A stretch of DNA of 64,000 nt, taken from NCBI RefSeq assembly GCF_002432125.1, contig NZ_DJFS01000027.1, positions 5,719 through 69,718 on the forward strand. The letters run 5' to 3'. The notes below the pieces were generated by a model. The model ran no database searches. It had not been told where the DNA came from and was given only the letters and a program-made list of their open reading frames with translations. Each line of letters starts with the position of its first letter. Position 1 is the stretch's first letter. The stretch is from Brevundimonas sp. UBA5866. GTDB lineage: Bacteria > Pseudomonadota > Alphaproteobacteria > Caulobacterales > Caulobacteraceae. Positions 55,246 through 63,293 of the stretch are shown here, one piece after another. Position numbers and translations under genes: made by a program.

Positions 55246-56370
55246 TTATGCTTTTTGGCCCAGCACCACGTACCAGGCGCGCGGGCCGTCACGCATCTTT
55301 ACGGTCGTCTCCAGCACTTCGTCTTCGCTGAAGCCCGCCTCCAACATCACCGACGGCACATGGGCCTCGGTAAAGTCATCCCAGAATGGTTCGTCATTGT
55401 TCTTGGTCTGCCAAGAGAAGATGAACTTCTCGAACGGAGTGAAGTCAGCCCCCTTCACCGGCACATCCTGATGCACCACGATGCCGCCCGGCTTCACCAC
55501 ACGACGGGCTTCCGAGAAGATCCGGCCCAGCGCCTCGCGTGAGACTTCGTGCATCATATTGTGCGAGATCACGAGATCGAAACTGTTGTCCCCGAAGTCC
55601 AGCGCCCCGGCGTCCATCTGGCGGAAGTGCGCCTTCAGGCCCATCGCCTCGGCCCGCAGATGGGCATAGCGCAGCAGGCCCGGGGCCACGTCCACACCAT
55701 AGACCTCGGCATCGGGGAAGGCCGCCGAATAGCCAACGGTCGCACCGCCCGACGAACACGCCAGATCAAGGATGCGGCGCGGTTTGAAATCGGGATAGCG
55801 TTCTTTCAGGAACTCGATGATGGCCGCTGACTTTGAGTCGCGCACGCCGATGCCGGTCCCCAGAGAATAGGCGTTACCCCCGCTCTCATAAAAAGCACCC
55901 GCAACGAAATCGGTCGCGGATTCCTCGCCCAGCATATAGCCGCCCGGCTGGCCGTGGATATGCGCGGCATAGGCATCGGCCGGTGCCTTGAACTCAGGGC
56001 TCGTCTCGCAGGTGCCGCCCGCAGGCGCATTGGCCAGACGTTTGGCCACCTCTCCCATGCGCGGCAGTTCGCGGTGGATGGTCGTGCCGACCGAGTTCCA
56101 CATGACGTCCTGGGCGCTGCGGCTGAACGCGCTCCAGATCTGGTAGAAGGGATCGCCCTTCATGGCGTGGGTAATGTCTTCGACCGTCTGCGGAAAGCGG
56201 CCATGCGCCTGCTGAAAAGCCGGTCCTGCACGATGTTCCAGCGCCACCTGATTGCCCGCCTCGAAACGGCGCAGATGGTTCTTCAACTGAACGATATATT
56301 GGGTCCGGGCCGCCTCGTCATGTGTCGGGCGGGCCAGCATCTCGTGCGTGGCGCTACGGTCGATGATCAT
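55246..56370 (-). CDS. SAM-dependent methyltransferase with helical N-domain
   Basis: 374 residues. The C-terminal half is a class I methyltransferase: motif I RRILDLACSSGGATVGYSAAFP, acidic end of strand 2 VYGVDVAPG, AGALDFGDNSFDLVISHNMMHEVS, and the post-I region RVVKPGGIVVHQDV. The first 150 residues are mostly helical and contain MKGDPFYQIWSAFSRSAQDVMWNSVG, not a family I can name. ATG at 56370 has AAGGGGAC seven bases upstream. Divergent from the racemase-like gene across operator 3, so in the same regulon. Confidence 0.85.
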   Translation of the reverse strand: MIIDRSATHEMLARPTHDEAARTQYIVQLKNHLRRFEAGNQVALEHRAGPAFQQAHGRFPQTVEDITHAMKGDPFYQIWSAFSRSAQDVMWNSVGTTIHRELPRMGEVAKRLANAPAGGTCETSPEFKAPADAYAAHIHGQPGGYMLGEESATDFVAGAFYESGGNAYSLGTGIGVRDSKSAAIIEFLKERYPDFKPRRILDLACSSGGATVGYSAAFPDAEVYGVDVAPGLLRYAHLRAEAMGLKAHFRQMDAGALDFGDNSFDLVISHNMMHEVSREALGRIFSEARRVVKPGGIVVHQDVPVKGADFTPFEKFIFSWQTKNNDEPFWDDFTEAHVPSVMLEAGFSEDEVLETTVKMRDGPRAWYVVLGQKA

Positions 56371-56422
56371 GCACGTCCCCTTCGTGGATTGCACTTTCTA
56401 GCATGACGAAAGCGCTTTAGGA

Positions 56423-56440
56423 TGTATTATATCAAATACA
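56423..56440. promoter_or_regulatory. Regulon operator 3, YGTATT-N6-AATACR
   Basis: TGTATT-ATATCA-AATACA, perfect six-base arms, midway between the divergent methyltransferase (53 bases from its ATG) and racemase-like gene (51 bases from its ATG). Can control both. Confidence 0.75.
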
Positions 56441-56490
56441 AGCTATCCGAAAGCGTCTCTTTCGCCCTTTAAGGCAGGCCATACGAGATA

Positions 56491-57306
56491 ATGAACACCG
56501 GTTCACCACCCATAGCCAGCCCGCGACCCGATCTGGGCGCATCGGCCGTCGTGGCCCTTCTCACCCCTGCGGAGAACCCGACCGCAGAGCCGGAAATCTC
56601 CACCCTGCTGCCGCCGGACTTCAACGTGCTGACGGCCCGCATGTATGCGCCATTCGGGGATATGCACGAACGCCTGCGCGCCTATGAGCTGCAGATGTCG
56701 CGATGGCTTGAACCGTTCGGGGACGCGCCGCTGGATGCGGTGGCCTTCGCCTGCACCGGATCGACCTATCTGCTGGCTCCCGAACAAAGGTGCAGCGACC
56801 GGATCCTGCGCGGCAAGGGGCCGTGTCCATTGATAGGTGCGGCCAATGCCGTGGAGCGTGCCCTGAAGGCCCTGGGTGCCAGGCGTATAGCCTTGGTCAG
56901 CCCCTATCCACCGGCCCTGACGCAACCGGCGACCGCCTATTGGGCCTCGCGCGGGTTCGAGCCCGATTTCGTCCTGCAGGCCCCGCCTTCGAAAGTGGCG
57001 GGACACCCGATCTATACCCAGACCTCGTCAGACCTGCTGGCGGTACTGGAAACAGCGGTCCGGCAGCGCGGCATAGATGCCGTCGTCGCCACGGGTACGG
57101 GGGCGCCCAGCCTGCCCGCCCTGGCTGTCGCATCCCTGCGGGCGGATATGCCGATACTGTCGTCCAATCTGGCCACAGCCTGGGCGCTCTGTCAGGATTT
57201 GGGCCACACAGATTCCATTACCGACTGGCTGGCCGCCGACACCCCGTGGCGTGCGCGCCTGGCCGCCCGCTTCCCCGCATCACTTGCCCGTCTGGGCAGG
57301 GCCTGA
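56491..57306 (+). CDS. Asp/Glu racemase superfamily protein (maleate isomerase/AMDase-like)
   Basis: 271 residues of the aspartate/glutamate racemase superfamily, nearest in pattern to maleate isomerase and arylmalonate decarboxylase: LDAVAFACTGSTYL holds the first active-site Cys (Cys88), followed by GAANAVERALKALGARRIALVSPYP. The second site reads VVATGTGAPSLPAL (about 198-210), where isomerases have a Cys; none is present. With only the first Cys it is the mirror case of AMDase, which keeps only the second. Chemistry is therefore uncertain. Under operator 3, followed by a 99-residue protein. Confidence 0.75.
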   Translation: MNTGSPPIASPRPDLGASAVVALLTPAENPTAEPEISTLLPPDFNVLTARMYAPFGDMHERLRAYELQMSRWLEPFGDAPLDAVAFACTGSTYLLAPEQRCSDRILRGKGPCPLIGAANAVERALKALGARRIALVSPYPPALTQPATAYWASRGFEPDFVLQAPPSKVAGHPIYTQTSSDLLAVLETAVRQRGIDAVVATGTGAPSLPALAVASLRADMPILSSNLATAWALCQDLGHTDSITDWLAADTPWRARLAARFPASLARLGRA

Positions 57307-57339
57307 TTTCCTTTCGCCTAATCTCTTACCGGAGTTCAA

Positions 57340-57639
57340 ATGGCTTCTCCCAAACACCCTCGCCCGACTTTTTTCGAGGACACCGCCAAAGATCGCCTGA
57401 CGGCCATCATCACGGCCCTGACGGCAGAAGTGGCCACCCTTTGCGACCGCGTTGTCACGCTGGAATCCGTGCTGGCCCAAAGCGGGGTTATGGCCAAGGA
57501 CGCCATTGAAACCTATCAGCCGACACCGGAAGACATGGAAGAGCGCCGCCAGCGCCACGCCGCCTTCACACAGCGCGTTTTCTACGTGCTGCAGGAAGAG
57601 ATCGACGCCCTTAAGGACACGCCCAAAACCGGAAGCTGA
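57340..57639 (+). CDS. Small helical hypothetical protein
   Basis: 99 residues, predicted almost all helical: residues 13-50 (TAKDRLTAIITALTAEVATLCDRVVTLESVLAQ) have heptad spacing of a coiled coil, and 62-90 form a second helix. No family recognised. It begins 34 bases after the racemase-like gene, so likely in the same transcript, and ends in a bidirectional terminator. Could be a small partner subunit for one of the enzymes around it. Confidence 0.65.
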   Translation: MASPKHPRPTFFEDTAKDRLTAIITALTAEVATLCDRVVTLESVLAQSGVMAKDAIETYQPTPEDMEERRQRHAAFTQRVFYVLQEEIDALKDTPKTGS

Positions 57640-57662
57640 TCCCGCCTCGGCTCCAGCCACAA

Positions 57663-57689
57663 AAAAGGCCGGGGGGAACCCGGCCTTTT
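57663..57689. terminator. Bidirectional terminator
   Basis: AAAAGGCCGGG/CCCGGCCTTTT stem with five-base loop between convergent genes. Confidence 0.85.
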
Positions 57690-57710
57690 CTATATCTGCT
57701 ACCACGCTGA

Positions 57711-58910
57711 TCAGAGGATCGCGTCGGCCTTGCGCAGACCATCGATCATGGACGAGCGCATGACATAGGCCTTGTGCTGTACCGGATCGGCCAGCATGGC
57801 CTGCATTTCGGCCATCATCACCTTGCGCCGTTCGGCGTCACGCTCCTGCATCCGGCCGCGGTTGCGGTCGGCCTGCGCAAGGATTTCCTGTTCCGCGACC
57901 GGGCGGCGCTGACGGGTGTACAGGTCCAGCAGACTGTCGTCGGCACCGTTCAGGATCCGGTTCAACTTGTCCGTCAGATTGAAGGCGTCGTGCACGCCTC
58001 CATTCATGCCCATGCCGCCCGAGGGACTGTTGATGTGGGCGGCATCACCCGCCAGAATCACCCGACCTTTGCGATAGTCCGGCGCAATGCGCATGTGCAC
58101 GCGGTAAGGGCGGATTTCGAGGACATCATAAGGCACGTCGCGGGGCACGATACCCTGCAGTTTCGTCTCGATAGACGCAGGATCAAGCGCGTCCTCGATC
58201 GTTTCGTCGCCGCGCGGATACAGGCTGCAACGCCAGAAATCCTTGAGCTTCAGCAGCGAGAAGGTGCCGCCGTCGGTCCAGCAATAGTTGACGTTCGACA
58301 GGCCTTCCAGATGCTCGTCGAACGCGAAAGGCGTGATCGCAAGGATGGTGGTTTCCGGATACGTCTTGCCTTCCAGCTCCCATCCCATAAGGCCGCGCAC
58401 CGTGCTGCGGGCACCGTCTGCCGCGATCACATAGCGCGCCGTGACGACCTGTTCCGTGCCGTTGCTTTCATAGAAGACGCGAACAGATGCTTCATCCTGC
58501 TCGATGCGGACAACCTTGGCCCCCATACGGGTTTCAACGTGCCGGGCCTTGGCCAAACGCGCTTCCAGAATGCGGCACAGTCTGAACTGTTCGCATTGAA
58601 GGCGGAAAGGATGGTCTGTTTCACCCTTCAGATAGGACAGGTCGAACACGGCCCGTTCGCCCGTATCATGATTGCGGATCTGCCAGTGCTCACAGCGTAG
58701 ACCCTGCGCGATCAGTTCGTCCGCAACATCATACTGAGCCAGCATATCCAGCGTCGGCGGATGGAAGGTGGACGCACGCAAATCTTCGGGCAGTACTTGT
58801 TCCTGTTCCAGGACAAGAGCGGAAATTCCAAATCCTTCCAGACGCAAGGCGGCAGTCAGGCCGACCGGCCCTGCCCCCACGATCACGACTTGCGCGTCGA
58901 ACTGCCCCAT
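57711..58910 (-). CDS. Class A flavin monooxygenase
   Basis: 399-residue FAD-binding aromatic hydroxylase-type enzyme (PheA/TetX/MhpA group). GAGPVGLTAALRL (FAD Rossmann) at the N-terminus, the DG motif in YVIAADGARSTVRGLMG, and the GD motif in GRVILAGDAAHINSPSGGMGMNGGVHDAFNL. It lacks the thioredoxin-like C-terminal domain of phenol hydroxylases. Adds one oxygen to an aromatic or heteroaromatic ring using NAD(P)H; substrate unknown. ATG has GGGGTGAG five bases upstream. Operator 4 lies 22-39 bases before it. Confidence 0.88.
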   Translation of the reverse strand: MGQFDAQVVIVGAGPVGLTAALRLEGFGISALVLEQEQVLPEDLRASTFHPPTLDMLAQYDVADELIAQGLRCEHWQIRNHDTGERAVFDLSYLKGETDHPFRLQCEQFRLCRILEARLAKARHVETRMGAKVVRIEQDEASVRVFYESNGTEQVVTARYVIAADGARSTVRGLMGWELEGKTYPETTILAITPFAFDEHLEGLSNVNYCWTDGGTFSLLKLKDFWRCSLYPRGDETIEDALDPASIETKLQGIVPRDVPYDVLEIRPYRVHMRIAPDYRKGRVILAGDAAHINSPSGGMGMNGGVHDAFNLTDKLNRILNGADDSLLDLYTRQRRPVAEQEILAQADRNRGRMQERDAERRKVMMAEMQAMLADPVQHKAYVMRSSMIDGLRKADAIL

Positions 58911-58931
58911 GACTCACCCCGAAATCTAACT

Positions 58932-58949
58932 TGTATTCGATCTAATACA
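58932..58949. promoter_or_regulatory. Regulon operator 4, YGTATT-N6-AATACR
   Basis: TGTATT-CGATCT-AATACA, perfect arms, 22 bases before the flavin monooxygenase start and in the shared region with the divergent aldehyde dehydrogenase. Confidence 0.75.
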
Positions 58950-59080
58950 TTAAGTTCGCTTCCGACAACCCCATTTCCACGGGGATCGACCGAACCGCGT
59001 AACATTGGTCCAGATTTGAGCTTTGATCTGGAAGGCGGTTTTGATAACGCCACTCTTGGTCTTGCCTGCCACGCTTAAGA

Positions 59081-59098
59081 CGTATTAGGTTTAAGACG
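59081..59098. promoter_or_regulatory. Degenerate regulon operator 5
   Basis: CGTATT-AGGTTT-AAGACG matches the operator with one mismatch in the right arm (AAGAC for AATAC). It lies 44-61 bases before the aldehyde dehydrogenase ATG. Confidence 0.5.
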
Positions 59099-59141
59099 AG
59101 TCAAATATGCCGCTCGTCGGCCCATGTACAGGATCTGAGTG

Positions 59142-60638
59142 ATGGCTACCGGCACGTCCAACCCGTTCGAGCTCGCCCCCAAACTTGTGACCAGCTTTAT
59201 CGACGGCGCTTGGGTCGGCGATCAGGGCGGTTACCGTATCCCGACATTCTACCCCGGCAATGGCCAGATCATTTCCGAGCTTCAGGAAGCCGACGCCAAC
59301 GAAGTAGACCGCGCCGTCCGCTCTGCCCGCCGCGCCTTCAACGATCCCGAATGGGCAGGCATGGCCATCGAGGAGCGTCAGGCCATCCTGTGCCGCATCG
59401 CCGATGCGATCGATGCCAACGCCTATGAACTGGCCACGCTGGAGACCCTGAACGCCGGCATCGTACGCCGCGACGTACTGGGCCGTCAGGTGGTGCGCGC
59501 CGCCTATAATTTCCGCTTCTTTGCCGAGGTCATTAGCCAGCAACCGGGTCAGGTCTGGCAACAGAACAAAGACTATCTGACCTTCGTCACCCGCCATCCG
59601 GTCGGTGTGGCCGCCCTGATCGCGCCGTGGAATTCCCCGCTGGCGCTGGCCTCGATGAAGGTCGCGGCGGCGATTGCCTATGGCAACACCTGTGTACTGA
59701 AGCCGTCTGAGCAAACGCCGCTGTCACTGGCGCGTATGGTCGAGATCATCAACGGCATCACGCCGCCCGGTGTGGTGAACCTCGTGAACGGCCGCGGGCA
59801 GACCACCGGCTCGGCACTCGTGGACCACGCCGACGTCGATCTGATCGCCTTTACCGGCGGCACCGAGACCGGCCGTACCATCATGCAGGCCGCAGGCCGC
59901 CGCCTGAAACCCGCCGCCGTCGAACTGGGCGGCAAGTCGGCCAATATCATCTTTGCCGACGCCGATCAGGAACGCGCTCTGGACGGCGCGCTCGTTTCGA
60001 TCTTCTCGAACAACGGCCAGCAGTGCCTCGCCGGATCGCGCATTCTGGTTCAGGATTCGATCTTTGACGATTTCGTCGGTCGCTTCGTAGAGCGTGCCCG
60101 CAAAATCAAGGTCGGCGACCCCCTGTCGGACGAAACCGAGATCGGACCGATTGCCTCGGCTCGCCACCGCGAACACATCCTGTCCTATGTCGATATCGCC
60201 AAGTCCCAGGGCGCTACCCTGTTGACCGGCGGCAGGGCACTGGACCGCGACGGCTATTTCATCGAGCCCACCGCCGTTCTGGCCCCCAGCAACAGCGACC
60301 GCGTCTGTCAGGAAGAAATCTTCGGTCCCTTCGCGTCCTTCGTGAAGTTTTCGGATGCCGAAGATGCCATCCGCATGGCCAATGAGAGCCAGTTCGGACT
60401 GGTTGGCTATCTGTGGACCCAGAATGTCGACAAGGCCCTGCGTATCAGCCAGGCCATCCGTACCGGTCTGATGTGGGTAAACACGCCGATGGTGCGTGAA
60501 CTGCGCGCCCCGTTCGGTGGTGTGAAGGATTCCGGACTGGGCCGCGACGGCGCCACCTCTTCGATGGCCTTCTTCACCGAAGAAAAGACCACCACAATCC
60601 CCATCGCCGATGTGCCCCTGCGCAAGTTCGGGGCCTGA
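59142..60638 (+). CDS. NAD(P)-dependent aldehyde dehydrogenase
   Basis: 498-residue ALDH superfamily enzyme, oxidises an aldehyde to acid. Catalytic Glu in VELGGKSANIIF, catalytic Cys in NNGQQCLAGSRILV, NAD-site segment IAPWNSPLALASMKVAAAIAYGNTCVLKPSE, and C-terminal EEIFGPFASFVKF. Resembles the group that includes betaine and hydroxymuconic-semialdehyde dehydrogenases. ATG at 59142 (a GTG lies one codon earlier) with AGGA about nine bases upstream. Divergent from the flavin monooxygenase, with operators 4 and 5 between. Confidence 0.93.
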   Translation: MATGTSNPFELAPKLVTSFIDGAWVGDQGGYRIPTFYPGNGQIISELQEADANEVDRAVRSARRAFNDPEWAGMAIEERQAILCRIADAIDANAYELATLETLNAGIVRRDVLGRQVVRAAYNFRFFAEVISQQPGQVWQQNKDYLTFVTRHPVGVAALIAPWNSPLALASMKVAAAIAYGNTCVLKPSEQTPLSLARMVEIINGITPPGVVNLVNGRGQTTGSALVDHADVDLIAFTGGTETGRTIMQAAGRRLKPAAVELGGKSANIIFADADQERALDGALVSIFSNNGQQCLAGSRILVQDSIFDDFVGRFVERARKIKVGDPLSDETEIGPIASARHREHILSYVDIAKSQGATLLTGGRALDRDGYFIEPTAVLAPSNSDRVCQEEIFGPFASFVKFSDAEDAIRMANESQFGLVGYLWTQNVDKALRISQAIRTGLMWVNTPMVRELRAPFGGVKDSGLGRDGATSSMAFFTEEKTTTIPIADVPLRKFGA

Positions 60639-60647
60639 TAGAACAAA

Positions 60648-60675
60648 GGGGCGATCCACCGGATCGCCCCTTTTT
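60648..60675 (+). terminator. Terminator after aldehyde dehydrogenase
   Basis: Perfect 10-bp stem GGGGCGATCC/GGATCGCCCC with ACC loop and TTTTT. Confidence 0.9.
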
Positions 60676-60694
60676 ATCTGTCGGACTTTCGAAA

Positions 60695-61534
60695 TCAGCC
60701 GATGTGGCGCCACTGCGGGCGGGCCGAGCTGTTATCGCGCGTCAGCATCATGTGGTATTCGTACTGGTCCGGATTATACAGACCGACCTGATGTTCCAGC
60801 GGATTGCCGTCGCTGTCGAACACCGTACGGCGCATGCGCAGCAAGGGCATGCTGATGCCGACATTCAACTTGGCCGCCGCTTCGTCATCCGCAGGAATGG
60901 CGCTGATGGTTTGCTCGGCACGGTCCGGACGCAGGCCGCCATCTTCCAGAAGTCGGATGATCGGGCGGTCATCGATCAGATGCTCGGGTGCCAGATGCGC
61001 ATAGTCATGCGGCAGATAGACCATCGATAGCGACAGAGGCTGATCTTTGTAGAAACGCAGGCGCTCGATACGCAGGGTCGTGTCACCCGGCTCAAGACGT
61101 AATGCTTGCAATACCACCGGCGGTGTCGGTGCATCCGGCACATAGGACAGCAGCTGCGCCGTCGTCTCCAGTCCCAGCGTGATCAGGTTCTCGACCAGAC
61201 CCGACACACGGTTGACCGGATTTGCCGCGGCCTGCGGTCGGGGCGCGGCGAAAGTGCCCACACCATGACGGCGAACGACAAAGCCTTCGTTTTCAAGCGT
61301 TTCCAGCGCGCGACGCACCGTCACCCGCGAAACGTCATAGGTTTGCGACAGCTGCATTTCCGAAGGCATGGCCTTACCGGACGAATAGACACCGTCCTTT
61401 ATCTGCTGACGCAGAATGGAGCTGAGTTGATGGTAGACCGGCAGGCTGCTGCCCGTCCCTTGCGCCTTTAGGCTGCGGCGCAAACCACCCTGCCCGATTT
61501 CAGCTGAGCGCTGCAAAATGCCACCCTTCCTCAT
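60695..61534 (-). CDS. GntR/UTRA transcriptional regulator
   Basis: About 279 residues. N-terminal GntR winged helix (LPVYHQLSSILRQQIKDGVYSSGKAMPSEMQLSQTYDVSRVTVRRALETLENEGFVVRRHGVGTF) and C-terminal UTRA effector domain (LRIERLRFYKDQPLSLSMVYLPHDYA...LEHQVGLYNPDQYEYHMML). HutC subfamily, so normally a repressor released by the pathway substrate or an intermediate. Start is uncertain: ATG 61534, ATG 61606 with no ribosome site, or TTG 61516 with AGGAAGG at good distance. It is the only regulator inside the operator block and the likely owner of the YGTATT-N6-AATACR sites, which have the GT...AC ends usual for GntR operators. Confidence 0.88.
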   Translation of the reverse strand: MRKGGILQRSAEIGQGGLRRSLKAQGTGSSLPVYHQLSSILRQQIKDGVYSSGKAMPSEMQLSQTYDVSRVTVRRALETLENEGFVVRRHGVGTFAAPRPQAAANPVNRVSGLVENLITLGLETTAQLLSYVPDAPTPPVVLQALRLEPGDTTLRIERLRFYKDQPLSLSMVYLPHDYAHLAPEHLIDDRPIIRLLEDGGLRPDRAEQTISAIPADDEAAAKLNVGISMPLLRMRRTVFDSDGNPLEHQVGLYNPDQYEYHMMLTRDNSSARPQWRHIG

Positions 61535-61752
61535 CCCGTTCCCGATAAGCCAGGGCGGTTTCCCATTGATGCCGAGAATCCTCTGACCCGAGCCTAATAG
61601 GCGCATATCGCATGATGCGAACTACGCGCAAATACAAATATTATCGTTATTTAGTAGCGTTATCGGCGTTCGCTAACTGTCGTAACCTTTTGTAGTCGTC
61701 TCGGTTCAATGAGGCGCGCGTAAGTCTGAAACATTACCTTTTAGCCTCGCAA

Positions 61753-61784
61753 CAAAAAGGGCGACGGTTTGACCCGCCGCCCTT
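61753..61784 (-). terminator. Orphan leftward terminator
   Basis: AAGGGCG...CGCCCTT stem with an inner GG/CC, and five A on the left giving a T-run on the minus strand. The only possible transcript lies between it and about 62100, where no minus-strand gene is convincing. Confidence 0.6.
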
Positions 61785-61793
61785 AGAAAACGC

Positions 61794-61816
61794 TACGCTT
61801 ACTAAATACGCTTACT
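61794..61816. repeat. TACGCTTACT tandem repeat
   Basis: TACGCTTACT occurs twice with a 13-base period (61794 and 61807). Degenerate copies seem to continue to about 61845 (TACGTGCCG, CACGCCTACT). Confidence 0.55.
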
Positions 61817-61843
61817 GATACGTGCCGTAACACGCCTACTGGG

Positions 61844-61867
61844 ACGCATACAAGAAAAGGTATGCGT
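61844..61867. promoter_or_regulatory. Inverted repeat ACGCATAC-N8-GTATGCGT
   Basis: Perfect eight-base arms around AAGAAAAG. It may be an operator or RNA hairpin upstream of the CoA-transferase gene; it differs from the YGTATT-N6-AATACR sites. Confidence 0.5.
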
Positions 61868-62099
61868 AACACTACAACTCAACCATCGACTGTGTTTTCG
61901 CGGGCATCAGTAGAAATACGTATGCCCTACCGATGCGCTCCAACCGTCAAAGGGCCGGTACTCATTTCCCCGTCTGTCCATTTACGCGGACACACTGACG
62001 ACGGAGGATTACTGATCACTGATAATATATAAAAATGCAGCGAAACAAAGGCCGACCAAAGTCTCGCCTCCGTTGGCAGACTCCTGCTATCGAACAGCC

Positions 62100-63293
62100 A
62101 TGACATTGCAGGTTCCCCACCCCCAAGGCCCGCTTGCCGGCGTGCGAGTTCTGGATCTGTCGCGTGTACTGGCAGGACCGTGGGCCACCCAGACACTCGC
62201 GGACATGGGCGCTGAGGTCATCAAGGTCGAACGCCCCGGTATCGGCGATGACACGAGGCAGTGGGGCCCGCCCTTCACCACCACCAAGGACGGCGGGCGC
62301 GGTGACGCCGCCTATTTCATGTGCGCCAACCGCGGCAAGAAGTCGGTCGAGCTGGACATGGCCTCGCCCGAAGGGGCCGACACCATCCGTAGACTGGCCG
62401 CCGAATCCGATGTCGTGGTCGAGAATTTCAAGGTCGGCGGCCTGAAGAAATACGGCCTCGATTACGACAGCCTGTCGGCCATCAATCCGCGCCTCGTCTA
62501 TTGCTCGATCACGGGCTTCGGCCAGACGGGACCGGACGCCCACCGCGCGGGCTATGACTATATGATCCAGGCGATGGGCGGCCTGATGTCCGTCACCGGA
62601 CAGCCTGACGGGGCCGAAGGGGCCGAGCCGATGAAGGTCGGCGTGGCCGTGGTGGATGTGTTCACCGGCCTTTATGCCTCCAACGCCATCCTTGCCGCCC
62701 TGATGCACGCCCGCGCCACGGGCGAGGGACAGCATATCGACATCGCCCTGTTCGACGTTCAGGCCGCCGTACTGGCCAATCAGGCGACCAACTGGTTCGT
62801 GTCGGGCAAGGTGCCGACCCGCATGGGTAACGCCCACCCGAACCTGTCGCCGTATCAGCCCTTCCCCTGCTCGGACGGCATGATCATCATCGCCGTGGGC
62901 AATGACGGCCAGTTCCGCAAACTGTGCGAGGCGCTGGGCCAGCCGCCGCTGGGCACGGACGAGCGCTTTGCCAGGAATGCCGACCGCGTCGCCAACCGCG
63001 AGCTTCTGATCCCCATCCTCAACACCCTGACACAGGTTCACTCCATGTCGAGGCTGATGAAGCTTCTGGAGGATCACGGCGTCCCCTGCGGCCCCATCAA
63101 CCGCATCGATCAGGTATTCGATGAGCCGCAGGCCCATCATCGTGGCCTGATGGTCGAGCAGGCGCGCGACGACCTGTCGGCCCCGATAAAGACCGTGGCC
63201 TCGCCCATCCGCATGTCGAAAACGCCCGTCCGCTATGACCGCCCCCCGCCTGCGCTGGGCGCGGACAACGGCCTGCTCGACGACGGGGTCTAG
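62100..63293 (+). CDS. Family III CoA-transferase (CaiB/BaiF)
   Basis: 397-residue CoA-transferase of the formyl-CoA/CaiB family, which moves CoA between organic acids. N-terminal VRVLDLSRVLAGPWATQTLADMGAEVIKVERP, CANRGKKSVELDM, SITGFGQTGPDAHRAGYDYMIQAMGGLMSVTG (with the family catalytic Asp in GYDY), and the C-terminal small-domain segment. ATG at 62100 fits the family start, though no clear ribosome site is seen. It lacks the shared operator, so its membership of the neighbouring regulon is unproven. Overlaps the convergent amidase by four bases at the stop codons. Confidence 0.92.
   Translation: MTLQVPHPQGPLAGVRVLDLSRVLAGPWATQTLADMGAEVIKVERPGIGDDTRQWGPPFTTTKDGGRGDAAYFMCANRGKKSVELDMASPEGADTIRRLAAESDVVVENFKVGGLKKYGLDYDSLSAINPRLVYCSITGFGQTGPDAHRAGYDYMIQAMGGLMSVTGQPDGAEGAEPMKVGVAVVDVFTGLYASNAILAALMHARATGEGQHIDIALFDVQAAVLANQATNWFVSGKVPTRMGNAHPNLSPYQPFPCSDGMIIIAVGNDGQFRKLCEALGQPPLGTDERFARNADRVANRELLIPILNTLTQVHSMSRLMKLLEDHGVPCGPINRIDQVFDEPQAHHRGLMVEQARDDLSAPIKTVASPIRMSKTPVRYDRPPPALGADNGLLDDGV

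Larger units (their letters stand above)
61535..62099. other. Gene-free, repeat-rich intergenic region
   Basis: 565 bases with no supported gene on either strand and lower GC than its surroundings. It holds a palindrome TCGCAT-G-ATGCGA (61608-61620) near the GntR start, a leftward terminator (61753-61784), tandem repeats (61794-61816) and an 8-bp inverted repeat (61844-61867). May contain a small RNA and the promoters of the GntR and CoA-transferase genes. Confidence 0.55.

Noticed and set aside
61753..61867. Short repeats considered as a CRISPR array.
   Set aside because: Repeat units are 10-13 bases without spacers of regular length and there are no cas genes.
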